A DNA stretch of 64,000 bases from Sphingomonas sp. Y57 (GTDB lineage: Bacteria > Pseudomonadota > Alphaproteobacteria > Sphingomonadales > Sphingomonadaceae): the NCBI RefSeq assembly GCF_001015195.1, contig NZ_LDES01000056.1, positions 26,646 to 90,645 on the forward strand, read 5' to 3'. This document shows, one piece after another, positions 9,629 to 19,031 of this stretch. The notes under the pieces are model-generated. The model made no database searches. It was not told the DNA's origin and saw nothing but the letters and a program-made list of their open reading frames with translations. Made by a program: the position numbers and the translations under genes. Every line of letters starts with the position of its first letter. Position 1 is the stretch's first letter.

Positions 9629-10900
9629 ATGAACCTGTTCCAGGCCATCGGTCTCGACCGCTTCAATCCCGCCCAGGGCGGAGTGCGCGGAATGCGCATC
9701 GTTGCTTCCGGCCTGCTCGTGATCATGGCGGGCCTCTACCTGCTCGCTCGGTCGCACGAGGCCCCGGGAGCGGCGGCGGGCTGGGGCTATCTGCGCGCCT
9801 TCGCCGAGGCAGCGATGGTCGGCGGGCTGGCCGATTGGTTCGCTGTCACCGCTTTGTTCCGTCATCCGCTCGGCCTGCCCATTCCGCACACCGCGATCAT
9901 CCCGCGCAACAAGGATCGGATCGGCGACAGCCTGGCAGCCTTCCTGCGCGTCAACTTTCTGACCGCCTCTGTGGTCGCCCGCCGCATGTACCGGGTCGAC
10001 GCTGCCGGCGCCCTCGGGCGGCTGCTCGCCAATCCGCCGCAAGGGGGGCGCACCCGCGCCGGCATCGGCCGTGCACTCGCCACCATTCTCGAATCGCTTG
10101 GCGACGACAGGCTGGGCGCGATGGTGAAGGGTGCGCTTGCCAGCCGGCTGCGCGGCTTCGACCTCGCTCCCCTGCTCGGCCGCACCCTCGATGCCGCGAT
10201 CGTAGAGAACCGCCATGCCGAGATGCTCGACGGGCTCATCGGCTGGGCCAGCCGAATCCTTCTCCATAATGAAGGGATGATCCATGAGATGGTCCAGGCG
10301 CGGACCGGCAAGTTCATGCGCTGGACCGGCCTCGACGAGAAGCTGTCGACGGCAATCGTCGAGGGACTCCACAAGTTGCTCGACGACATGGCGACCGATC
10401 CCGCCCATCCATTGCGGTCCAAGGCGCAGGAGGGGTTGGAGGACCTCGCCTACAAGCTTCAGCACGATCCCGCGACCCGGGCAAAGGTCGCGCAGATCAA
10501 GGGCGACCTGATCGACAGCCCCGCCGTCGCCGCCTGGCTCGACACCTTGTGGCAGGGCACGCGCCTGCGGTTGATCGAGGCGGCGCGCGATCCCAATGCG
10601 GCGCTCGGTGGGCAGGTCGGCGAGACGCTCAAGCAGCTCGGCACAACGCTCCAGACCGATCCCCGGCTGCGCGCCACCATCAACCGGTTCACGCGGCGCG
10701 TGACGGTCGGCCTGGTCGCCGACTATGGGGACGGCATCGTCAAGCTGGTGTCGGAAACGATCCGTGGCTGGGACGCCCGCACCGTCACCCTTCAGCTCGA
10801 GAACGCGGTCGGCCGCGACCTGCAATATATCCGGGTCAACGGCACGCTGGTCGGCGGGCTGATCGGCATCGGACTGCATGCGATCGGCCAGTTCATCTGA
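9629..10900 (+). CDS. DUF445 family membrane protein
   Basis: The 423-aa protein has an N-terminal hydrophobic helix (IVASGLLVIMAGLYLLA), then the DUF445 hallmark EAAMVGGLADWFAVTALFRHPLGLPIPHTAIIPRNKDRIGDSLAAF. A long helical, periplasmic-looking middle section and a C-terminal Gly-rich helix (VGGLIGIGLHAIGQF) follow. DUF445 is a widespread inner-membrane family (E. coli YjiN type) with no assigned biochemical role. It appears monocistronic. ATG at 9629 is the natural start given the family N-terminus. Confidence 0.9.
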   Translation: MNLFQAIGLDRFNPAQGGVRGMRIVASGLLVIMAGLYLLARSHEAPGAAAGWGYLRAFAEAAMVGGLADWFAVTALFRHPLGLPIPHTAIIPRNKDRIGDSLAAFLRVNFLTASVVARRMYRVDAAGALGRLLANPPQGGRTRAGIGRALATILESLGDDRLGAMVKGALASRLRGFDLAPLLGRTLDAAIVENRHAEMLDGLIGWASRILLHNEGMIHEMVQARTGKFMRWTGLDEKLSTAIVEGLHKLLDDMATDPAHPLRSKAQEGLEDLAYKLQHDPATRAKVAQIKGDLIDSPAVAAWLDTLWQGTRLRLIEAARDPNAALGGQVGETLKQLGTTLQTDPRLRATINRFTRRVTVGLVADYGDGIVKLVSETIRGWDARTVTLQLENAVGRDLQYIRVNGTLVGGLIGIGLHAIGQFI

Positions 10901-11070
10901 ACCGCGATTCGCGCCGGTTGGTGATGCCGGAGCCCATGATCCTAATGGCCTGACAGGGCAAGACAGACCGGCCGGACGGCGGGGGAGCAACCCTCCCGTC
11001 CGACACCCCCGATCATCGAGAGGCCCGGCACCACCGCGTCCGACAATAGGGGCCGGCCGGCTCGATCTCG

Positions 11071-11086
11071 TTGTAAACAATTGTAA
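11071..11086 (+). promoter_or_regulatory. 16-bp motif shared with 61135-61150
   Basis: TTGTAAACAATTGTAA is made of overlapping palindromes (TTGTAAACAA, ACAATTGT) and a TTGTAA direct repeat with a 10-bp period. The identical 16-mer occurs inverted at 61135-61150, also upstream of a response-regulator gene. It sits within 10901-11167, a gene-free stretch upstream of the response-regulator operon, where no other feature is evident. Confidence 0.5.
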
Positions 11087-11167
11087 CTTTGCAGTTGCTC
11101 ACATTCGCCATTGGCACTCTGCGGCTAAACGGTCTGCAATTCTCAGGGCAAAAGGGAGCGAGCAGAT

Positions 11168-11266
11168 ATGGGCAAAACGACCCTATCCCCACTTGGCATC
11201 GAACGTGGCCGCGGGCATTGTTCCGGGCATGGCCACCGATCCGACCGTGAAACCATCAGGCGATAG
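11168..11266 (+). CDS. Possible 32-aa leader ORF coupled to the response regulator
   Basis: ATG at 11168 is preceded by AAGGGAGCGAGC, a good ribosome binding site. The frame encodes MGKTTLSPLGIERG and 18 more mostly basic/His-rich residues and stops with TAG at 11264-11266, one base before the ATG (11268) of the response regulator. The regulator's own ATG has no convincing ribosome binding site. The arrangement is that of a translationally coupled leader. No similarity to a known leader peptide is recognised. Confidence 0.4.
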   Translation: MGKTTLSPLGIERGRGHCSGHGHRSDRETIRR

Positions 11267-11267
11267 C

Positions 11268-11966
11268 ATGCGTATCGCGGTCCTCGACGACGAGGCAGCG
11301 ATGCTGGCCTTCGTCACCCAGACGCTGATCGAAGCCGGTCATTACTGCTACGATTTTCCCAATGCGCGGACGCTGATCTCGCGGCTGCGACAGGACACGT
11401 TCGACCTGGTGATCCTCGACTGGAACATGCCCGACAAGAGCGGGGTCGAGATCATCCGGTGGATGCGCGAGAATATGGACAAGCCCGTCCCTTCGCTTCT
11501 GCTGACCAACCGCAACAGCGATGAGGATATTGTCGCCGGGCTCGATGCCGGCGCCGACGATTATGTCATCAAGCCGGTCCAGCCGTCGGTGCTGCTCGCC
11601 CGGATCAACGCGATCCACCGCCGCACCGGCCCGCGTGAGGCGATCGGCGCGAACGAGTCCTATGGTCCCTTCACCCTGCATCCGGCGCGACAGATGGTAA
11701 CCGTCGACGGCGAGAACGTCACCCTCACCGCCAAGGAATTCGAGCTGGCGGCGACCCTGTTCCGCAACATGCACCGGCCGTTGTCGCGCTCCTACCTGCT
11801 GGAGATCGTCTGGGGACGGAATCCGGACCTGCCGACCCGCACGCTGGACGCGCACATCTCGCGTATCCGCGCGAAGCTGGGGCTGCGGCCCGAACGCGGC
11901 TTCCGCTTGATACCCGTCTATAGCTATGGCTACCGCCTGGAGGCGCTGGAAGCCGAAGAGAGTTGA
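11268..11966 (+). CDS. OmpR/PhoB-type response regulator
   Basis: This 232-aa two-component response regulator has a receiver domain at residues 1-115: acidic pair DDE near the N-terminus, phospho-acceptor Asp in LVILDWNMPDKSG, Thr in LLLTNRN and Lys in VIKPVQPS. A winged-helix output domain covers 130-232 (LTAKEFELAATLFRN, then LEIVWGRNPDLPTRTLDAHISRIRAKLG). ATG 11268 gives the family N-terminus MRIAVLDDE; ATG 11229 would add 13 residues. Its stop overlaps the next gene's ATG (TGATG). It most likely pairs with the CHASE2 kinase encoded two genes downstream. Confidence 0.92.
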   Translation: MRIAVLDDEAAMLAFVTQTLIEAGHYCYDFPNARTLISRLRQDTFDLVILDWNMPDKSGVEIIRWMRENMDKPVPSLLLTNRNSDEDIVAGLDAGADDYVIKPVQPSVLLARINAIHRRTGPREAIGANESYGPFTLHPARQMVTVDGENVTLTAKEFELAATLFRNMHRPLSRSYLLEIVWGRNPDLPTRTLDAHISRIRAKLGLRPERGFRLIPVYSYGYRLEALEAEES

Positions 11967-13141
11967 TGCTGGCACAGGTCGGGCGATCCTGGTTATTCCT
12001 CCCCGTCGCGGCCCTGGTGGCCGCGGCGCCTCTGTGGGCGCAACCGTCGACCGAGCCCATGTTCCGCTACACGGTGCGACCGAACGACACGCTGTCGGGG
12101 CTTGCCAAGGCCTTCCTGGTCGGTGGCGATTATCGGGAGATACAGCGGCTCAACAAGGTCACCGATCCCTATCATATACCGATCGGCTCGATCCTGCTGA
12201 TCCCGGACCGTCTTCTGCGCACCGAACCGGTGATCGGCAAGGTCGTCTCCTTTCGCGGCAGTGCCACGATCGACGGGCGGCAGGCAGTGATCGGCGGTGA
12301 AGTGCGGCAGGGAATGCGGGTCGAAACCGGCGCCAATGCCTCGATCGCGATCGCCATGCCCGATGGGAGCACGATCGCCCTGCCCTCGCAGAGCCGCATC
12401 CACGTCGACAGGCTGCGCCGCATTCTGTTGACCGACGGGCTCGATCGCAATTTCCGGCTTGAGGCCGGCCGGTCTCGATCGAGCGTGATCCCCATGAAGG
12501 ACCCGGCGAGCAACTTCCGCGTGACGACGCCGCTGTCGGTCGCCGCCGTGCGCGGCACCGAGTTCCGCGTTGCGGTGGACGACAGCGGGGAGCGTGCGCT
12601 GACGGAGGTTGTCGCCGGCACGGTGGGCGTCGCCGGTGCCGATCCGACCGAGGTCGCCGTGCCCAAAGGCTATGGTGCGGTCAGCACCCCCGCCGGCACC
12701 GAGCCGCCGACCGCACTTCTGCCCCCGCCCAAACTGCTCCAGCTCGAAAAGACCGCAACCGGCGTGAGCATCGTCGTCGAGCGCATGGAAGGGGCCAAGG
12801 CCTACCGGGTCGAACTGGCGTCGGACGTCGCCTTCCTTCACATCATCGAGGAGGTGCGAACCGAGGAGCCGAGCGTCAGCTTTGCACTGCCTCCCAATGC
12901 GACCTTCTTCGTCCGGCTGACGGCGATAGCGACGTCGGGGCTGGAAGGACTGCCGGGCATCTATGCCCCGGGCGTGCGCCGTTCATCGCCTCCGGCAGCG
13001 TCCGAAGCGAGCGCCGACGCGGGCGACGCCGCTCCCCCGCCCTTCCGCCTCTGGGCCGAACCCCGGCCGCTTCCGATCAGCCTGACGGGCCATGGCACTG
13101 TCCAGCCGCGCGCCATCGCCACCCACGCGCCTCTACGCTGA
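11966..13141 (+). CDS. LysM-FecR domain envelope protein
   Basis: The 391-aa exported protein has a signal peptide (FLPVAALVAAAPLWAQ), a LysM peptidoglycan-binding motif (FRYTVRPNDTLSGLAKAF to IPIGSILLIP, about residues 30-75) and a FecR-like domain (about 90-220, with DGSTIALPSQSRI and FRVTTPLSVAAVRGTEFRV). A C-terminal region with fibronectin-like strands ends in a Pro/Ala-rich tail. This FecR domain is in the periplasm, not a FecI anti-sigma partner. The gene starts inside the preceding stop codon and overlaps the kinase gene by 50 nt, so the three are co-translated. It may be a peptidoglycan-anchored input module for the kinase. Confidence 0.85.
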   Translation: MLAQVGRSWLFLPVAALVAAAPLWAQPSTEPMFRYTVRPNDTLSGLAKAFLVGGDYREIQRLNKVTDPYHIPIGSILLIPDRLLRTEPVIGKVVSFRGSATIDGRQAVIGGEVRQGMRVETGANASIAIAMPDGSTIALPSQSRIHVDRLRRILLTDGLDRNFRLEAGRSRSSVIPMKDPASNFRVTTPLSVAAVRGTEFRVAVDDSGERALTEVVAGTVGVAGADPTEVAVPKGYGAVSTPAGTEPPTALLPPPKLLQLEKTATGVSIVVERMEGAKAYRVELASDVAFLHIIEEVRTEEPSVSFALPPNATFFVRLTAIATSGLEGLPGIYAPGVRRSSPPAASEASADAGDAAPPPFRLWAEPRPLPISLTGHGTVQPRAIATHAPLR

Positions 13142-15356
13142 GTGGCTCGCCGTCGCGATCGTCGCGACGCTGCTGATCGTCGCGCTGGTGACCGGCCGCT
13201 TGACCGAGCGGCTCGACCATATCGTCTATGACAATCTCCTGACTGCCTCGGGCAGGCCGCCGCCGGACGATATTTTGATCGTCGCTATCGACAATCGCAG
13301 CCTCCAGGCGATCGGCCGCTGGCCCTGGCCCCGTACCGTCCACGCCCGCGCGCTCGATCGGCTCGCCGAGGCTCGGCCCCGGGCCATCGGCTATGACGTA
13401 TTGTTCGTCGAGCCAACCGCCGACGACGCGCTGCTCGCCGCGGCGGTACGGCGAACGCCGACCTACCTGCCGATGGTGATCGACGTGCCGGGCGCGAACG
13501 GCGCGCCCTACGACATCGCCCTGCCGGCGGGACCGCTGAAGGATGCGGCAGCCGGCATCGCGCAGGTGAGCCTGCATTTCGAGGACGACCGCGTGATCCG
13601 CACTGCCTATCTGGAGGAAGGCGGCGATGGCCGGTCCTGGCTCCAGCTTTCGGCGCTGATGGCGGGATTCAAACCTCACGGCAGGGCTGCCCGCGCGCGT
13701 CATGGCCTGTGGCAGGCACGGCCGGTGATGATCCCTTATGGCGGGGCCGCCGGCCATGTCAGCAGCATTTCCTTTGTCGATCTGCTGGCCGGGCACGTGC
13801 CCGCCGAACTGCTCCGAGACCGCTATGTGCTGATCGGCGCCACCGCAGACGGCATGGGCGACAGCTATCCGACGCCGACATCGGGCGTGACGGCCCAGAT
13901 GGCGGGGGTCGAGATTCAGGCACAGCTGCTCGATGCGCTGCTGCGGGGCGAAGCGATCACGCCGGCCCCGCGAGCATGGACATTGTGGCTGGCCTTGTGC
14001 GCTCTGTGGACCATGCTGGCCGGGTTCCTGCGCCTCTCGCCACGCGCCAACGCCAATCTCGCCCTGATCCTTATCGTCGCGCTGCCGCTGTTCAGCTTCG
14101 TCCTGTTCCGCTTCGGCCATGTCTGGCTGCCGCCGTCCGCGGCGCTGATCGGGCTGCTGTTCGTCTACCCGCTCTGGGGCTGGCGCCGGCTGCAGGCGAT
14201 CAGCAGCTACATGACCGGCGAGCTACGCCAGCTCGATGCCGAGAGCGATGCCTTTCCGCGCCGGCACCGGGTGCTCAGCGTAAGGGAGGTGACGCTCCAG
14301 GCCGGGCTGCTCGGCCAGGCGATCGACCGGCTGCGCGACCTTCGCCGCTTTCTGTCGGACGCAATCGGGCGCCTGCCCGATGCGCTGTTCGTCACCGATC
14401 TCGACGGTCGGCTGGCGCTGACCAACGCCGAGGGCCGTCGTCTCGCCCGCCGGCTAGGGGCTACGAGCGAGGTCGGCACCGACCTGCGCATCCTGCTCGA
14501 TCGCTTCCGCGCACCGGACGGCAGGACCTTCTCCCCCTTTGCGGCGGACGCGCCGATACGCGGCGGCACGGAGACCGCGACCGAGGATGGCGGCAGCTTC
14601 GACATACGTTATGTCGCGCAGCGCGACGCCGCCAATGCCCGGGTCGGCTGGATCATCCGGATCGTCGATATTACTGCCCTCAAGCAGGCCGAGCGCCATC
14701 GCGAGGAGGCGCTGCAGCTACTGAGCCACGACATGCGCGCGCCGCAGTCGGCGATCCTCGCCCTGCTGCGCGGGCCCGAAACCGGGGTTCCCAAGGCGAT
14801 CGCCACCCGGATCGAAGGCCTCGCCAACCGCACGCTCGACCTCGCCGAGGATTTCGTCCAGCTCGCCCGTGCCGAGGCCAAGCCGATGGAGCGTGAACCG
14901 CTCGACATGAACGACCTCGCGATCGACGCCGCCGACGCGCTCTGGCCGGTGGCCAAGGCACGCGGCATCAAGGTGGCCGTCGAAGGCGCCGACGATCCGC
15001 ACCTCGTCGACGGCGACCGGCAACTCCTCACCCGCGCGATCCTCAACCTGATCAGCAACGCGATCAAATATAGCGATCCCGGCAACCTCATCCGCTGCTC
15101 GGTAACCGAGGAGGATGGGTTGATCCGCGTGGCCGTGGCCGACCAGGGCGTCGGCATGGACGAGGATCAGCTCGCCAAACTCTTCACCCGGTTCCGGCAG
15201 GGGCCACGCGAGGGCGTCGGCCTGGGGCTCACCTTCGTCCGCACGGTCGTCGCCCGCCATGCCGGCACGATCGACTGCACCAGCGCGCCGGGCAAGGGCA
15301 CGACCTTCACGATCAGTCTGCGCAAGAGCGACGTCGATCCCTATGCCGACGAGTGA
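13092..15356 (+). CDS. CHASE2-domain sensor histidine kinase
   Basis: The 754-aa membrane kinase has a first helix near residues 16-36 and an extracytoplasmic CHASE2 domain to about 290 (DNLLTASGRPPPDDILIVAIDNRSL, AIGYDVLFVEPTADDALL). Three closely spaced helices cover 295-370, a PAS-like domain about 425-535, the HisKA box LLSHDMRAPQSA near 543, and an HATPase domain (LISNAIKYSDPG, DQGVGMDEDQ, GVGLGLTF) the end. CHASE2 is an extracellular ligand-sensing domain with unknown ligands. Overlap with the LysM-FecR gene and its place behind a response regulator make this a complete signalling operon. Confidence 0.92.
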   Translation: MALSSRAPSPPTRLYAEWLAVAIVATLLIVALVTGRLTERLDHIVYDNLLTASGRPPPDDILIVAIDNRSLQAIGRWPWPRTVHARALDRLAEARPRAIGYDVLFVEPTADDALLAAAVRRTPTYLPMVIDVPGANGAPYDIALPAGPLKDAAAGIAQVSLHFEDDRVIRTAYLEEGGDGRSWLQLSALMAGFKPHGRAARARHGLWQARPVMIPYGGAAGHVSSISFVDLLAGHVPAELLRDRYVLIGATADGMGDSYPTPTSGVTAQMAGVEIQAQLLDALLRGEAITPAPRAWTLWLALCALWTMLAGFLRLSPRANANLALILIVALPLFSFVLFRFGHVWLPPSAALIGLLFVYPLWGWRRLQAISSYMTGELRQLDAESDAFPRRHRVLSVREVTLQAGLLGQAIDRLRDLRRFLSDAIGRLPDALFVTDLDGRLALTNAEGRRLARRLGATSEVGTDLRILLDRFRAPDGRTFSPFAADAPIRGGTETATEDGGSFDIRYVAQRDAANARVGWIIRIVDITALKQAERHREEALQLLSHDMRAPQSAILALLRGPETGVPKAIATRIEGLANRTLDLAEDFVQLARAEAKPMEREPLDMNDLAIDAADALWPVAKARGIKVAVEGADDPHLVDGDRQLLTRAILNLISNAIKYSDPGNLIRCSVTEEDGLIRVAVADQGVGMDEDQLAKLFTRFRQGPREGVGLGLTFVRTVVARHAGTIDCTSAPGKGTTFTISLRKSDVDPYADE

Positions 15357-15359
15357 TCC

Positions 15360-16619
15360 CTAAACTTCGGGCAGCCGCGCTTCCAGACCCAGAAAGCCGG
15401 CAATCGCAGCCGCCGCGCGGCGCGAGTGGCATTCGCCGTCGCGCAGGTCGAAGGTGTCGCGGAACGCGGCCGTCTGGATGGTGGCGTAGCGGCGATGGGT
15501 GGCGACCGCCTGCTCGATGGCCTGGACCACCTGCTCGGCGTCGTCGATGACCGGACCGAAGCGCCAGTGGTCGTGATTGGGATCGCCCTCCCACATCCGT
15601 CCGTCGCTGTTGACGAACAGGCAGGGACGCGGCCGCCGCAGGAATTCGTAGACCTGGCTGCTCACGTCGCCGAGATAGATATCGGCCATGCTGGTGTAGG
15701 TCATGTCGATCGATCGTTCGCTGCCATAGTCGACATGGACATGAGGCCAGATCGCGAACGGCCCGAACGTCGCCTCCGCCGCAGCCCGCCCCGCGCGCGT
15801 GTCGCACAGCCGGATGTGCGGCGCGATGATCAGGTTATAGCGATCCGCCTCGGCGATCCGCCGGACCAGTTCGAAGCCGTGATCGCGCCAGGAGCCGAGC
15901 GTCGGCGAGAAATGGGGGTTGTAGAGGATGATGGGCCGCTCGTTCGTGAAAGGCGTCCAGCTACTGTCGCGCAACCGGTCGGCGGCGTCGAACTTGGGAT
16001 AGCCCACGACCGCGCTCGATGCCTCGCGGACCAGCCCCTCGGCCAGCATGCGGCGGCGCTGTTTCTCGCCCGCCATCAGCGCGAAATCGAACCGGGCGAT
16101 ACGTGGATCGAAACCCGCCGCCCGATCGCCCGCGCCGTGGTCGATATGGATGAAGCGCGGCCGCGTGACGCCCAGCGAGCGAAGCAGGATCGAGGTTCGC
16201 TCGGGCAGCGCGATCGCGTCATAGCCGTTCATGCGCCGGCGGATCGCCAGCAGGGTGAGCAGCTTGGGCGGAACGATCCGTCCCAGCCGCACCGGCAGCG
16301 CCCGCACCAGCGGCGAGCCGACCTGTTCGAAATGCAACCGTCGCCGGTTGTCGGGCAGTACGGCCGCCTGGGCGAGATCCAGGTTGACGGATGTCGACGA
16401 CAGGATGTCGACCTGGGTCCGCCAGCCGAGCGCCAGTTCCTCAGCGGTGGTGATGCCGTGCAGCAGCTGGTGCGGCTGGGCATTGAAGAAGAAGGCGATG
16501 CGCGGCGTCTCCATGCGATCGGCGCGGCGCGCGCCACTTCGCGCGACGGGAGTCGCGACCTCGGGCGGAGCGAATGCCTCCGCGCCGATCTTGCCGAGCC
16601 CGATCGATCCCGTCGCCAT
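15360..16619 (-). CDS. CDP-glycerol glycerophosphotransferase-like protein (TagF/TagB fold)
   Basis: The 419-aa product has no signal peptide. It shows the GT-B-like layout of poly(glycerol phosphate) transferases: an N-terminal half with HIDHGAGDRAAGFDP (compare HG-G motifs binding the acceptor) and VVGYPKFDA, and a C-terminal half with IILYNPHFSPTLGSWRDHG, LIIAPHIRL, then MADIYLGDVSSQVYEFL and PCLFVNSD. These match TagF-like transferases, which polymerise glycerol phosphate or related surface polymers. ATG 16619 is preceded by GGAAGGCGC; ATG 16514 (METPRIAFFFN) is an alternative. It lies just downstream of a FecI-FecR-TonB receptor group on the same strand. Confidence 0.7.
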   Translation of the reverse strand: MATGSIGLGKIGAEAFAPPEVATPVARSGARRADRMETPRIAFFFNAQPHQLLHGITTAEELALGWRTQVDILSSTSVNLDLAQAAVLPDNRRRLHFEQVGSPLVRALPVRLGRIVPPKLLTLLAIRRRMNGYDAIALPERTSILLRSLGVTRPRFIHIDHGAGDRAAGFDPRIARFDFALMAGEKQRRRMLAEGLVREASSAVVGYPKFDAADRLRDSSWTPFTNERPIILYNPHFSPTLGSWRDHGFELVRRIAEADRYNLIIAPHIRLCDTRAGRAAAEATFGPFAIWPHVHVDYGSERSIDMTYTSMADIYLGDVSSQVYEFLRRPRPCLFVNSDGRMWEGDPNHDHWRFGPVIDDAEQVVQAIEQAVATHRRYATIQTAAFRDTFDLRDGECHSRRAAAAIAGFLGLEARLPEV

Positions 16620-16694
16620 GCGCCTTCCGCTTCCCTCGCCGTCCTCGCTTTTGCGAGAGACGCCGCCGGACACGGGTCACCACAGTCCGCCCGG

Positions 16695-19031
16695 TCAGAA
16701 TTTGTGCTCGATGCGGACGGAGAAGGTGCGCGGGCGGATCGGCGTATGCTGATCGAACTGGCGAAGCGAGAAGGGATTCCCGAAGCCGAAGCTGTCGCCG
16801 CGGCCATCGAAAAGGTTGGAGACGGTGAACGCCACACGCCAATCGGACGGGGCGAGGACCAGGCCGGCATCGGCCGTCCAATAGGCGCCCATCGAGCGGG
16901 CCAGCCCCGGATCGAAACTGAGCCGCGCCCTGCCCATATAGCGCGCGGCCACGAACCCGCCGACGGAGATCCCGGCGATCGGCCGTTCATAGCCGATCTT
17001 CACCCGTCCCGCCCGATCGGGCAGCACGGGTAGCCGATTATCGTCGCCTGCGGCGTTGGCCGCCGCCGACGGGGCATAGAGACGGGCATGCTGCAGGGTC
17101 AGGTGCGCATCGAGCGACCATGGCGAGAGGTCGAGCGACGCGCCGAATTCGAGCCCGATGTTCCGCCCCTTCCCCGCATTGATGGTGCGCACGAGGCTGT
17201 CCGCGCCGATGCTGTCGCTCTGGATATTCTCCCAGCGCAGGCCGAACAGCGTGCCGTTCAGGCGCAGCCGCCGCCACAGCAATAGCCGCCAGCCCAGCTC
17301 GAGGCTCTTGAGATCGTCGGAGCGGAAATCGGCGAGGTCGGGTGCTCCGTCGGGATTGAGCCCGCCCGGACGGATAGCGCTGGCATAGCGCAGCCAGCCG
17401 AGCATTCCGTCGCGCGGCGCCCAGGACAGGGTCGCGCTGGGGGTGACGCCCGCCTTGCGCGCACGGCGGCGGGTCTGTCCCTGCTGCTCATTGTCGACCT
17501 TCGAATAGAAGCCGCGCAGACCCAGCGTCGCGGTCAGCGCCCCGCCGAGCGGCTGGCTCGCCTCGCCGAACAGCGCCGCCTCGATCGCGTCGTCGTGCAG
17601 CGAGATGTCCTGCAGAGATCCGCCGCCCGGAGTGAAAAAGCGGCCGAGATAGATATTGTCGGCCTTGAGCAGCGCGAGGCCGAGCACCCAGGGCCGCGTC
17701 GCCGCCGGATCGCTGAAACGCCATTCCTGCGTGCCGAGCCTCAGCCGGCGCATGTCGCTGAAGCCGAGCGGGGCCGGCAGGCCCCGCCCCGCCGCGACCG
17801 CGCCGGCATCGAACACGCTCTCCACCTCATGGTGGACGAAGGCGCTGGCCGACACGAAATCGAGCGAGCCGACGACGCCCCGCACCGTCGCTGTCAGCGC
17901 GACGAAATCATTGTCGTGCGGTTCGGCAAGCGCGGTCGATCGGCTCAGGCCGCGCGTGGCATATTGGCTGTCGTCCGAATTGATTCCCTGGAGCGTCGCA
18001 CCGAGATCGACCGTCCAGTCGGGCGTGACGGCCCAGCGCAACGCCAGTCGCCCGCCATAGCGCGCCGTGCGGTTGACGTTGCGCTTGCCCCGGCCGGCGT
18101 CGTCGATCCAGCCACCGATCCGCTCGCCATATCCCACCGCGCGAACCGCCAGTCGGTCCCGGACCAGCGGGACGTTGATCCCGCCCTCGATCGATCCGCT
18201 GGCCGCGCCGTGCCGGGTCGTGCCGCCATCGATCGCGGCGAAGCCCGACCAGTCGGCAAGGTCAGGCTTGTTCGGCACGATGCGGATGATGCCGCCGAGC
18301 GCACCGGTGCCGTAAAGCGTCCCCTGCGGCCCGCGCAGCAGCTCGACATGATCGATGTCGACCAGACGCAGGTCGGGGTCGGGGGTGGCATAGCTGACCC
18401 GCGCGTCATCGAGCAGCAGGCTTACCGTCGACTGGGTCGGCCCGTTGAAAGCGCTGTCGGCGACGCCGCGCAGGAAGATGCGGTCGCGCCCGGGGCCGAG
18501 ATTGGTGGCGAACGCGCCCTCCCCCGTCTCGATCAGGTCGTGCAGCCCGCGGCCGTAAAGCAGCCGGTCAGCGATGCCGGGGCGCATGAGGCTGACCGCG
18601 ATCGGCACGCTGGCGAGATTCTCGTCGCGCTTGGTTCCCGTGACGATGATATCTTCGATCGCCTCGGTCGGCCCCACGAAGCCCGACCGCGTCACCTCGC
18701 GCGGCAGCCGTTCGAGCCGCCATAGCCCGGCGACGCGGACCGCCCGCAGGCCGCTGCCTCGCAATAGCCGCTCGAGCGCGGCGGCGGGCTCGATCGTGCC
18801 GCCGATCGGCCGGGTGCGGTGGCACGGCAGCGCTCCCGCCATGCCGACCGACAGACCGGTCTGTCGCGACAAGGCGAGCAGCGCGTCGCCAAGGTCGGAG
18901 GCAGGGATATCGATCCGGACGGGACGCGCCGATGCCGGCGCCGCGAGCAGGCTAGAGAGTGCCAACCAGGCGGATGCGATGATCCTCGACCGTCGCCTTG
19001 ACCGGCAGGAGAGCCTCGATCTGTCCGACAA
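16695..19031 (-). CDS. TonB-dependent receptor with N-terminal STN signalling domain
   Basis: This outer-membrane receptor of FecA/FpvA type has a signal peptide (IIASAWLALSSLLAAPASA), an STN/secretin domain (IDIPASDLGDALLALSRQTGL) that contacts FecR, a plug (EDIIVTGTKRDENLASVPIAV, LLRGPQGTLYGTGALGGIIR) and a beta-barrel ending FSVRIEHKF with terminal Phe. No ATG fits well. The frame is open upstream through fecR, and a TTG at 19031 gives a proper signal peptide and about 778 aa, overlapping the fecR end by 80 nt. With FecI and FecR this is a cell-surface signalling uptake system, probably for a siderophore or iron complex (inference). Confidence 0.88.
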   Translation of the reverse strand: MSDRSRLSCRSRRRSRIIASAWLALSSLLAAPASARPVRIDIPASDLGDALLALSRQTGLSVGMAGALPCHRTRPIGGTIEPAAALERLLRGSGLRAVRVAGLWRLERLPREVTRSGFVGPTEAIEDIIVTGTKRDENLASVPIAVSLMRPGIADRLLYGRGLHDLIETGEGAFATNLGPGRDRIFLRGVADSAFNGPTQSTVSLLLDDARVSYATPDPDLRLVDIDHVELLRGPQGTLYGTGALGGIIRIVPNKPDLADWSGFAAIDGGTTRHGAASGSIEGGINVPLVRDRLAVRAVGYGERIGGWIDDAGRGKRNVNRTARYGGRLALRWAVTPDWTVDLGATLQGINSDDSQYATRGLSRSTALAEPHDNDFVALTATVRGVVGSLDFVSASAFVHHEVESVFDAGAVAAGRGLPAPLGFSDMRRLRLGTQEWRFSDPAATRPWVLGLALLKADNIYLGRFFTPGGGSLQDISLHDDAIEAALFGEASQPLGGALTATLGLRGFYSKVDNEQQGQTRRRARKAGVTPSATLSWAPRDGMLGWLRYASAIRPGGLNPDGAPDLADFRSDDLKSLELGWRLLLWRRLRLNGTLFGLRWENIQSDSIGADSLVRTINAGKGRNIGLEFGASLDLSPWSLDAHLTLQHARLYAPSAAANAAGDDNRLPVLPDRAGRVKIGYERPIAGISVGGFVAARYMGRARLSFDPGLARSMGAYWTADAGLVLAPSDWRVAFTVSNLFDGRGDSFGFGNPFSLRQFDQHTPIRPRTFSVRIEHKF

